Part shown: one piece after another, positions 15,424-22,379 of the stretch | How positions within the stretch are numbered: the first letter of the stretch is position 1 | Layout of the letters: the number at the start of each line of letters is the position of its first letter | Assembly (NCBI GenBank): GCA_004556395.1 | Contig: SFHK01000028.1 | Coordinates: 1 to 29,530, forward strand | Source of the DNA: Clostridiales bacterium | Lineage (GTDB): Bacteria; Bacillota; Clostridia; Christensenellales; Aristaeellaceae | Direction: 5' to 3' | DNA: 29,530 nucleotides | The notes under the pieces: generated by a model | The model's database searches: none | What the model saw: the letters and a program-made list of their open reading frames with translations, nothing else | Told to the model about the DNA's origin: nothing | Position numbers and translations under genes: made by a program

Positions 15424-17111
15424 GCGTCCGCCTCCCTTCGATTCATCGGCAGATGAATGCACACGCGGCTGCCCTCGCCCGGCGTGGACGACGCCGTGAG
15501 CCCGTAGGACGCGCCGAAGTGCAGCTTGATGATGCTGTCCACATTGTAAATGCCTAAATTTCCGCCGCCGCGGCGCGCGTCGCCCGCGTTGATCGCCTCC
15601 ACCAGCGCCTCGGGCATGCCGCAGCCGTTGTCGGTGACGGACAGCAGAAGCTCGCCGTTTTCCTCCTCCGCCGACACCTTGATGTAGCCGTCGTCGCGCT
15701 CGCCCAGCGCGTGAATCACGGCGTTCTCCACCAGCGGCTGTAAAATCAGCTTGGGAACCAGGCAGCGCTGGAACCGCTCGCTCACGTCGATTTCGCAGGT
15801 AAACCGATCTTCAAAGCGAATCGACTGAATGTCGGCGTACCGCTCCAGCAGCTCCAGCTCCTCCTCCAGCGTCACGATCTCGTCGCCGGAAATGCTCGCC
15901 CGCAGAAGCAGCGCCAGATTCGCGGCCAGCGTGGCCACCTGCGGCGAATCGTGCGCCATGCCCAGCCACTTCATGGAATCCAGCGTGTTATACAGAAAAT
16001 GCGGGTTCAGCTGCGCGCGCATCATGCGCAGGCGCGTTTCGTTCAGCTCCTTCTGCCGCTGCACGGAGCGGGTCAGGTTCTGCTCGTACTCCTCCGCCAT
16101 GCGGTTGAAGCCCACCGCCAGCCGCCCCAGCTCGTCCGGCCGGTCCTCGGGAAGCCGCAGGGACAGGTTGCCCTTCTCCGCCTCGCCCATGGCGCGGCTC
16201 AGCGCCCGCACGGGCTTGGACAGGTGCCGGCTCAGGAAGAACGCGCCCCACAGGCACATCACCGCGCAGAGCACGCACATGGCCGCGCTGGCCTTGTAAT
16301 ACGCCCGCCGGGTCTCGGCGGTAAACGGCCGCGCCGCGCGCAGGCACAGCGTGAAGCCGGTGCTTCCGATCGCCGCCGCGCGGTAGAAAAACGCGTCCGT
16401 CTCGCAGTCCGCGCCCTCGCCGGAGAGCAGCCGCGCGCGCAGCATCGCCGCCGCGTCGGTCAGCCCTGCATCGTCGGCGTACACCGAGCGCCCCGTGGCG
16501 TTTAACAGGAAGAACCCGCCATCGCCGCCCGAGAGCATGGAAGCCAGCTCGTCCCGGTCAAAGCCGTACACCACGCAGCCGCCGTTCGCGGAGGGATGCG
16601 CCGAAAGCAGCGCCAGCGTGCCCTCGCCCGCGCTCAGCCGCACGGTTTCACCGCGCAGCGCCCGCCGGAGCGCGCCCCAGTCCGTGGGCAGATCGTCGCC
16701 CGCTCCCTTCAGCGCGTACAGGCACCGGCCGTCCCCGTCATACAGAAACAGATGTCCCCGGTCGTACAGCCCGCCCGCGGCGGAAAACAGCGCTTCGTAG
16801 ACCTTCCACGCGTCCACCGCTTCTCCGGCCAGCGCGCGCCGAACCGACACGTCCATCAGTAGCGCGTTCGCCGCCGCGTCAAACGCGCGGCACGTGCCCT
16901 CCAAAGCGTCCCGGGCGCGGATAAGCCGCGCTTCCGCCTGCGCGCCCGCCCGCTCGTCGGATTTGTTCACGATCAGCGGCAGCATGATGGCGTTGGAAAG
17001 CACCAGCGGAAACAGCGCCATCAGCAAAACGGTCACGAAAATCCGCAGTGTAAACGACCGCCGCACCGAATGCGCCGCCAGCTTCCGCCGCCGTTTCTCC
17101 TTCTCCTCCAT
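15420..17111 (-). CDS. YesM-type sensor histidine kinase
   Basis: This 563-residue membrane kinase starts at ATG 17111 behind GGAAGGAGAG. A first membrane segment (about 22-48) is followed by an extracellular sensing domain (about 50-270, Cache-like in size) and a second membrane segment (about 272-294). A HAMP linker comes next (about 295-345). The His_kinase region has RAQLNPHFLYNTLD with His371. The HATPase domain has the N box PLVENAVIHAL (459-469), DNGCGMP (494-500) and GGNLGIYNV (516-524). The frame is open upstream to 17249, but that part lacks a start with a ribosome binding site. It sits 211 nt downstream of the binding-protein gene and overlaps the response regulator by 4 nt. The binding protein may present its ligand to the extracellular domain, as in HptRSA. 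Confidence 0.95.
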   Translation of the reverse strand: MEEKEKRRRKLAAHSVRRSFTLRIFVTVLLMALFPLVLSNAIMLPLIVNKSDERAGAQAEARLIRARDALEGTCRAFDAAANALLMDVSVRRALAGEAVDAWKVYEALFSAAGGLYDRGHLFLYDGDGRCLYALKGAGDDLPTDWGALRRALRGETVRLSAGEGTLALLSAHPSANGGCVVYGFDRDELASMLSGGDGGFFLLNATGRSVYADDAGLTDAAAMLRARLLSGEGADCETDAFFYRAAAIGSTGFTLCLRAARPFTAETRRAYYKASAAMCVLCAVMCLWGAFFLSRHLSKPVRALSRAMGEAEKGNLSLRLPEDRPDELGRLAVGFNRMAEEYEQNLTRSVQRQKELNETRLRMMRAQLNPHFLYNTLDSMKWLGMAHDSPQVATLAANLALLLRASISGDEIVTLEEELELLERYADIQSIRFEDRFTCEIDVSERFQRCLVPKLILQPLVENAVIHALGERDDGYIKVSAEEENGELLLSVTDNGCGMPEALVEAINAGDARRGGGNLGIYNVDSIIKLHFGASYGLTASSTPGEGSRVCIHLPMNRREADA

Positions 17112-17322
17112 AACCGCCGACTCTCCTTCCCGCCCCGCCGCGCACGCAAAAATTCCTTCATCCCCACGCCGCCATTCCTTCGGCAGGCACCGCCCATCCG
17201 CGCGCGGTTTTCCGTGAATGTGGCATTCCCGCACGCCGAACGCCGCCATGCCGCGCGCGTCCTTCCGTAGATGCGGCGTGTCCTATCGGTTCCGCATCGG
17301 CGAACGCCGCCCCGCCGCGCGT

Positions 17323-18297
17323 TCAGCGCGTGCCGCCGCCGGCGGTTTGCCACAGGCGCAGGATCTGGTCGCGGTTTTCGCTTGCCCAGCGGATGTCGTA
17401 GGATACCAGCGCGGGGGCGCGGGCGCCTTCTGAGAACAGCCCTTTCAGCACCGAGCGGCGGAAGAACTGGCTGCCCAGACGTTTTTGCACGTCCTCGCTC
17501 AGCACGAAGCGGATGAACGCCGCGGCGTTCTCCGGGTGCTTCGCGCCCTTCATCTGCGCGATGCCGTCCGGCACGGCGCTGGTGCCCTCCGCGGGGTGGA
17601 TGATTTCGACGTCCGTTCCGGCGGCAATGGCGCGCAGCGCCGTTTCCTCCAGCGTGACGCCGACCAGAAAATCCCCGCGCGCCACCGCGCCGACCACCTC
17701 GCCCGAGCCGCCCAGCAGCCGCCCGTCCAGATTGCGCGAGAACGCCGAAAGAATCTCCGCATCGTCGCCGGGCAGCGCGGCGAGCATCGTCGCCAGCGCC
17801 GTATAGCTGGAGCCGGACACCATCGGGTCGGCGAAGGCGATCTGCCCGCGCCATTCGTCCGTTAAAAGCTCCGCCCAGCCGCTCGGCGCGCGACCGCCCG
17901 TGAGCCGTCTCTGGCAGATGATCACGATGGGCAGCGACGAAAACGGCAGCCACGCGCCGTCCAGAAGGTACGCCTCGTCCAAATGATCTGCGGAAACGCC
18001 CCGCGGGAATTCGAAATAGCGATTGTACGCGTCCAGACTCTCCACGCCGCCGCCAAACATCAGGTCGGCGCCGCTCTGTCCGTCCTCCGACGCGATGCGC
18101 GAAAGCAGCTCGCTCGTGCCGCCGGTTTCCACCGTGACCCAGACGCCGGTGCGCGCCTCAAACTCGTCGATCAGCGGCTGATATACGTCCGGCTTGTGCG
18201 ACGTGTAGATGTGCAGCCGCTTTTCCTCCGCGCCCGCCGCGCCGCCCAGCAGACACAGCGCGAGCAGCAGCGCCAGCGCCCCTCGAAGACTCTTCAC
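17323..18297 (-). CDS. Secreted substrate-binding protein, Fe3+/HptA-like, probable sensor subunit
   Basis: This 324-residue protein has a signal peptide (VKSLRGA, hydrophobic core, cleavage after AGA at about residue 23). There is no proper lipobox; the Cys in LALC is preceded by Leu. The mature protein is a class II periplasmic-type binding fold: LHIYTSHKPDVYQPLIDEFE, TGVWVTVETGGTSELLSRI, GADLMFGGGVESLDAY and WRGQIAFADPMVSGSSYTAL. This is the Fe3+/spermidine/2-aminoethylphosphonate-type group that includes HptA and PgtC. No permease or ATPase gene is next to it; instead a YesM/YesN pair follows, as in the HptRSA phosphosugar sensors. The start is GTG 18297 with GGGGAGGTGGG just upstream. 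The promoter is at 18319-18347. The 17112-17322 gap to the kinase contains no gene and no clear terminator. Confidence 0.85.
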   Translation of the reverse strand: MKSLRGALALLLALCLLGGAAGAEEKRLHIYTSHKPDVYQPLIDEFEARTGVWVTVETGGTSELLSRIASEDGQSGADLMFGGGVESLDAYNRYFEFPRGVSADHLDEAYLLDGAWLPFSSLPIVIICQRRLTGGRAPSGWAELLTDEWRGQIAFADPMVSGSSYTALATMLAALPGDDAEILSAFSRNLDGRLLGGSGEVVGAVARGDFLVGVTLEETALRAIAAGTDVEIIHPAEGTSAVPDGIAQMKGAKHPENAAAFIRFVLSEDVQKRLGSQFFRRSVLKGLFSEGARAPALVSYDIRWASENRDQILRLWQTAGGGTR

Positions 18298-18318
18298 GCG
18301 CCCACCTCCCCGCGTTTT

Positions 18319-18347
18319 ATTGTAAGGCGCGCGCGCCGAAAAGTCAA
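18319..18347 (-). promoter_or_regulatory. Sigma-A type promoter of the sensor operon
   Basis: On the minus strand TTGACT (18342-18347) and TACAAT (18319-18324) are separated by 17 bp. The predicted transcript starts only about 14 nt before the GTG at 18297, so the ribosome binding site is at its very 5' end. Confidence 0.8.
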
Positions 18348-18464
18348 CCGGCGCGGAAAAAAACGCGGTTTCCGGCAAAAAACCTTCCGGAACCGGTATA
18401 AGCTGGCCACGTTGGGAAACAATACCGATAGCCGGATGACACGGCGGAAAAGGAGTGAATCTGA

Positions 18465-18683
18465 ATGCTTGACAACACGTCTCTCGTAATCACAATCATC
18501 GGCGCAATCAACTGGCTGCTGGTCGGCCTGTTCCGCTTTGACCTCGTCGCCTACATCTGCGGCGGACAGGCGTCGACCCTCTCCCGCATCATCTATACCA
18601 TCGTGGGCATCGCGGGTCTGTGGTGCATCTCCCTGCTGTTCAAGGAGAAAATTCCCGCAAATTCGGATGTCCGCAGAGACTGA
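18465..18683 (+). CDS. DUF378 family small membrane protein
   Basis: This 72-residue protein has two membrane helices. The first carries the family phrase IIGAINWLLVGLFRFDLV, and the second reads LSRIIYTIVGIAGLWCISLLF. The function of DUF378 (YuzA-like) proteins is not known. Start ATG 18465 has AAAAGGAG at the correct distance. A TATAAG at 18397-18402 could be its -10 box, but no -35 box is convincing. It stands alone, transcribed divergently from the sensor operon. Confidence 0.92.
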   Translation: MLDNTSLVITIIGAINWLLVGLFRFDLVAYICGGQASTLSRIIYTIVGIAGLWCISLLFKEKIPANSDVRRD

Positions 18684-18698
18684 TCATCCCGATGCGGA

Positions 18699-18718
18699 CG
18701 GGGGAGCAAGCTCCCCCG
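18699..18718. repeat. REP-like palindrome, copy 2
   Basis: CGGGGGAGC and GCTCCCCCG surround AA, a 20-bp palindrome 15 bp after the DUF378 stop. It shares its core with 11185-11207, and ACCCCCTGA follows at 18726-18735. Confidence 0.7.
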
Positions 18719-18735
18719 CCACTGCCACCCCCTGA

Positions 18736-18872
18736 CAGTCTCCGCTAAAATCCTTCGGATTTTCGGGCGCGGAGACTGCAAGGAAGCGGTTTCGCGCGGC
18801 AAAAATCGCCCCGCGCCCACCGCGCATGTCGCTGGGCTCGATTGAAATTCGAGAGGGCCGAAGCCCTCTCGA
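18736..18872. other. Cluster of three further hairpins, structured intergenic segment
   Basis: Three inverted repeats follow the palindrome. The first is 18736-18778, with a perfect 10-bp outer stem (CAGTCTCCGC/GCGGAGACTG) and a perfect 7-bp inner stem (AAAATCC/GGATTTT). The second is 18794-18816 (GCGCGG/CCGCGC). The third is 18849-18872 (TCGAGAGGGC/GCCCTCTCGA, 4-nt loop). No open frame with a ribosome binding site covers the segment. It may be a composite repeat, or a structured RNA tail of the DUF378 transcript. Confidence 0.6.
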
Positions 18873-18896
18873 GCTCTCCCCGATCTTCTGCGAAGA

Positions 18897-18945
18897 AAAC
18901 CGCGCCATGGAGGAAATCGTTCCTTCATCGCGCGGTTTCTTTTCA
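18897..18945. terminator. Convergent terminator between DUF378 and the ABC permease
   Basis: 9-bp arms (AAACCGCGC at 18897-18905 with GCGCGGTTT at 18930-18938) enclose a loop that itself can pair (GGAA/TTCC). T-rich sequence follows on the plus strand and, more weakly, on the minus strand, so it can serve both converging units. Confidence 0.7.
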
Positions 18946-18955
18946 TCAGAAGCCG

Positions 18956-20992
18956 TTATTCCTTCTTCGCCCCGCTGACGATGGCGCAGTACGCGCCGGA
19001 GGTGAGCTTATACACCAGCGCGTACATCAGCGCGAAGGCGAGGAAGCTCAGAAGCGTGGTGGCGGCGAACAGGGTCACGTTGTTGAGGTTGAACAGCTGC
19101 AGGAGTTTGAGCAGCATCGGGAACGCGAAGCACAGGTGGCACAGCGCGCCCAGAAGCGGCAGGAAGAACACCGTCAGAAGCTGCGAGTTGATGGAGCGGC
19201 GAATCTCGCGCTTCGTCATGCCCACCTTCTGCATGATCTCAAACCGCGCCTGATCCTCATAGCCCTCGGAGACCTGCTTGTAATAGATGATCAGCACCGC
19301 GGCGCACACGAACACCACGCTCAGTATGCCGCCCAGAAACAGCAGGCTGCCATAGGTATTATAGAAGTCCGTGGCGTTTTCACTGCGGCTTTCGCAGTCC
19401 AGCCGCCGCACGAACGAATCGTCGCCCATGAAGGTGTCGTCCAGCGCCAGCCGGTTTTCGATATTGAAGGACTCGACGTACACGTCGTCGCCGCCCGCGA
19501 GGTCGACGCCCATCAGCCACATGCGGCAGTGAGAATCACTCGACTCGGCGAGCAGCTCGTCAATCTTTCCGGCCGCGGCGTTCAGGTCGCTTACCACGGC
19601 GTAGACCGTGGGGGAGATGTTCGCGGCGGCCTGCCCGCTGATGGCCTTGAAGCTCGGCCGTCCGACGACGCGGAATTCCAGCGCGTCGTCAATCGCCAGA
19701 ACGTCCCATTCGTAGTCGCCGCGGTGGGTGTACACCAGCGCCTCGTCGGGCGCGAGCGCCACATTCTGGCCGGACAGGCGGTTGAAGTCGCTGACGTCCA
19801 GAAAATAGATCTGATACAGCGCGTTGTAGTTCACCAGCCCGCCCGAGTAGCGCGTCTGAAGCCGGCCGTCGTTCAGAAGCCCCGCGACGGTCGCCATGCG
19901 GTAGCAGAATTCCGTTTCCGGCTCCACCCCCTCGGCCTTTACCGCGGCGGTCAGCGCGGCAATCAGCTTCTGCGTGTTTTCGTCGGTGAACTCCTCCGCG
20001 CGGTACGGGTAGGCGGTCAGGTTCAGGTCGTTGGGGTAGCGGGTGTTCAGGGAATCCTCCACGCCGAAGTACAGGCTCACGGTGGTGGAAATCATCACCA
20101 GCACCATCGTCGCCAGCACGCAGATGGACGCGAGCCCCGCGCCGTTGCGCTTCATGCGGTACGCCATCGACGACACGGACACGAAGTGGCGCGCCTTATA
20201 ATAGTAGTTCTTCCGCTTCTGAAGAACGCGCAGAAGCACCACGGAGAAGGAAACGAACACCATGTACGTTCCGATGATGACCAGTATGACGGCCACGAAG
20301 AACCACGCGAGCGCGGACACCGGGTCGCCCACATACACGGCCAGCGCATAGCCCGCGCCCAGCACCAGAAGCCCCAGAAGGCCCAGCGCCCAGTTCGCGC
20401 GCGGCGGCTTTTCGCCCACGCTTTCGCTCTTTAAAAGGCTCAGCGCGTCCAGTGAGCGCACCTGCCACAGCGATTTCAGAAACAGAAGCGCGAAGATCAC
20501 CAGAAACACACACAGCGTGTAGGTCGCCGCGGGCGCGGAGAGCGTGAGGGAATAGGTGGTCTTGCCGTGCAGCATGTTCAGAAGAATCAGCTCGGCCAGC
20601 TTGGAAAGCGCAGCTCCGGCGAACAGACCGGCGGCGAGGGAAATCACCAGCACAAACAGGGTTTCCCACAGAAGAATGCGCCCCAGATTGCGCCGGGACA
20701 TGCCCAGAATGCTGTAAAGGCCGAACTCCTTCTTGCGGCGGCGCATCAGGAACGAGTTGGTGTACACGAGGAAGATCAGCGCGAAGACCGCGATGACAAA
20801 GCTCCCGAAGGACATCATGCCGGTGATCATCGTTGCGCCGCGCATGCCGCGAACGGCCTTGGAATCCCGCAGGAAGCAGATGATGTATTCCATCATCACC
20901 ATGCCGATGCAGGTGAGCAGATAGGGCAGGTACAGCCGGCGGTTCTTGCGAATGCCCGTCCACGCAAGGCGCGGATAAAACAGAAGCTTCAC
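18956..20992 (-). CDS. BceB-type ABC transporter permease (FtsX-like)
   Basis: This 678-residue membrane protein has about ten membrane segments. The N-terminal FtsX-like domain includes FLVYTNSFLMRRRKKEFGLY and LGMSRRNLGRIL, the standard BceB phrases. An intracellular linker region with VSVSSMAYRMKRNGAGLASI follows. A large extracellular domain of about 230 residues (about 310-545) comes next, then the last three membrane segments (starting LLFLGGILSVVFVCAAVL). BceB proteins work with a BceA ATPase to remove peptide antibiotics such as bacitracin from their membrane targets, and they also signal to a BceS kinase. The start is GTG 20992, overlapping the ATPase stop as GTGA. No BceRS pair is in the window next to it. 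Confidence 0.92.
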   Translation of the reverse strand: MKLLFYPRLAWTGIRKNRRLYLPYLLTCIGMVMMEYIICFLRDSKAVRGMRGATMITGMMSFGSFVIAVFALIFLVYTNSFLMRRRKKEFGLYSILGMSRRNLGRILLWETLFVLVISLAAGLFAGAALSKLAELILLNMLHGKTTYSLTLSAPAATYTLCVFLVIFALLFLKSLWQVRSLDALSLLKSESVGEKPPRANWALGLLGLLVLGAGYALAVYVGDPVSALAWFFVAVILVIIGTYMVFVSFSVVLLRVLQKRKNYYYKARHFVSVSSMAYRMKRNGAGLASICVLATMVLVMISTTVSLYFGVEDSLNTRYPNDLNLTAYPYRAEEFTDENTQKLIAALTAAVKAEGVEPETEFCYRMATVAGLLNDGRLQTRYSGGLVNYNALYQIYFLDVSDFNRLSGQNVALAPDEALVYTHRGDYEWDVLAIDDALEFRVVGRPSFKAISGQAAANISPTVYAVVSDLNAAAGKIDELLAESSDSHCRMWLMGVDLAGGDDVYVESFNIENRLALDDTFMGDDSFVRRLDCESRSENATDFYNTYGSLLFLGGILSVVFVCAAVLIIYYKQVSEGYEDQARFEIMQKVGMTKREIRRSINSQLLTVFFLPLLGALCHLCFAFPMLLKLLQLFNLNNVTLFAATTLLSFLAFALMYALVYKLTSGAYCAIVSGAKKE

Positions 20993-21753
20993 GCGCGCTC
21001 ACCGCCCGTCGCAAGCATCGTCAGCGCGTCGGTGATCTTCTGATACAGTTCGTCGTCCGTCGCGCCGCCGCGGTAGATCTGGTGGAACACCTCGCCGTCG
21101 CGAATGAACAGGATGCGTCCGGCGCGGCTGGCGGCCTTCACGGAGTGCGTGACCATCAGAATCGTCTGCCCGTTTTCGTTGATGGCGGCGAACAGGCGCA
21201 TAAGCTCGTCCGTGGCGCGGGAATCCAGCGCGCCGGTGGGCTCGTCGGCGAGAATCAGCCGCGGGTGCGTGATCAGCGCGCGGGCGACGGCGGCGCGCTG
21301 CTTCTGGCCGCCGGATACCTCATAAGGGTACTTTGAAAGAATGTCCGCGATGCCCAGCTGCGCCGCGATGGGCAGAAGCCGGCTGCGCATCTCCCAGTGC
21401 GGCTTGCCGGCCAGCACCAGCGGCAGGAAGATGTTGTCCTCCAGCGTGAACGTGTCCAGCAGATTGAACTCCTGAAACACAAAGCCCAGATGATCGCGGC
21501 GATAGGCCGACACCGCCGATTCGCGCAGGCGTGCGAAATCCTGCCCGTCCAGCGTGACCGTTCCGGCGGTGGGTCTGTCCAGCGCCGCCAGAATGTTCAG
21601 AAGCGTCGTCTTGCCCGATCCGCTTTCGCCCATGATGGCGACGTATTCGCCCTCCTCCACGGTGAAATTCACATTCTTCAGCGCCTCAACCTTGTTCGCG
21701 CTCAGACGGGAGGCGTAAACCTTGCGAAGCCCCGTTACTTCCAGCATGCTCAT
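20989..21753 (-). CDS. BceA-type ABC transporter ATP-binding protein
   Basis: This 254-residue ATPase of the MacB/LolD/BceA group has Walker A GESGSGKTT (42-50), Q-loop FVFQEFNLLD, ABC signature VSGGQKQR (146-153), Walker B LILADEPTGALD (166-177) and the switch His in MVTHS. It energises the permease encoded immediately downstream with a 4-nt overlap, and the pair probably protects against a cell-envelope-active peptide. Start ATG 21753 is supported by GGAGG ten bases upstream; an ATG six bases further in lies too far from that site. A -10-like TATCCT/TATATG lies just upstream, but no convincing -35 box is seen. Confidence 0.95.
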   Translation of the reverse strand: MSMLEVTGLRKVYASRLSANKVEALKNVNFTVEEGEYVAIMGESGSGKTTLLNILAALDRPTAGTVTLDGQDFARLRESAVSAYRRDHLGFVFQEFNLLDTFTLEDNIFLPLVLAGKPHWEMRSRLLPIAAQLGIADILSKYPYEVSGGQKQRAAVARALITHPRLILADEPTGALDSRATDELMRLFAAINENGQTILMVTHSVKAASRAGRILFIRDGEVFHQIYRGGATDDELYQKITDALTMLATGGERA

Positions 21754-22056
21754 ACGATGCGTTCCTCCGTTATTTCGAATTGACGCATATAGGATACCAC
21801 GCGCCGCCCCGTCCTTCCATCGATTCGTCTTACGCTTTGCCGCCCAAATCGAACAGTTTTGTAAGAAGTGCCGCCATTTGACTGTTTTTCGAGCCGAACC
21901 CGCCGCCCCAAACCGCGGTTCCGGCTTTCACCGCGAGGGTTTCGGCGAACCGCCCGCCGTCAACGATCGTCCTCGGTTTCGCCCGCGCAATCTGCTCCGC
22001 ACGTCCAACGGAACACACGGCGCGGTTGATTTTTGCCCGCGCCGTGCGCTCTGTGC
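21754..22056. other. Gene-free stretch between the ABC transporter and the repeat array
   Basis: A minus-strand open frame runs through this stretch into the repeats (21830-22255). It has no ribosome binding site, starts inside a repeat unit and matches nothing I know, so I do not call it a gene. It might be a decayed coding remnant. The promoter of the ABC transporter must lie at its left end. Confidence 0.5.
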
Positions 22057-22379
22057 GGATACGGCTCAGCCGAGCCGCTCCGTCGTCCAGTTCCAGACAT
22101 GCGCAACGTGCCGCGCCGCGTAGCTCGTAGGATTCCGTCGCGGCCGGAGCCATCCCGTTACCCAGCCCCACGCGGGCGCAACGCGCCACGCTGCGCGGCT
22201 CGTGGGATTCAGTCTTACCCGAGCCGCTCCGTCGGCCAGCTCCACGCGGGCGCAACGCGCCACGCTGCGCGGCTCGTGGGATTCAGTCTTACCCGGGCCG
22301 CTCCGTCGGCCAGCTCCATGCGGGCGCAACGCGCCACGCCGCGCGGCTCGTGGGATTCAGTCTTACCCGAGCCGCTCCA
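22057..22379 (-). repeat. Tandem array, 74-bp period, extending past the GH106-like stop codon
   Basis: Copies begin at 22131 (75 bp), 22206 (74 bp), 22280 (74 bp) and 22354 (partial, to about 22379), and a degenerate copy lies at about 22057-22130. The 22206 and 22280 copies differ at only three positions. Each full unit contains GGCGC-GTT-GCGCC and CCACG/CGTGG mini-hairpins. Each also contains a copy of the end of the gene (the codons for Glu-Arg-Leu-Gly followed by TAA). The core is shared with the in-gene repeats at 22691-22890. Confidence 0.9.

Noticed and set aside
17112..17249. N-terminal extension of the histidine kinase to 17249
   Set aside because: The extension is not hydrophobic, has no ribosome binding site at its ATG and lacks similarity to kinase N-termini. 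ATG 17111 has GGAAGGAGAG.
21830..22255. A 141-codon minus-strand open frame downstream of the GH106-like gene as a separate gene
   Set aside because: It starts inside a repeat unit, has no ribosome binding site and resembles no protein. Its first half is repeat sequence in a different frame.
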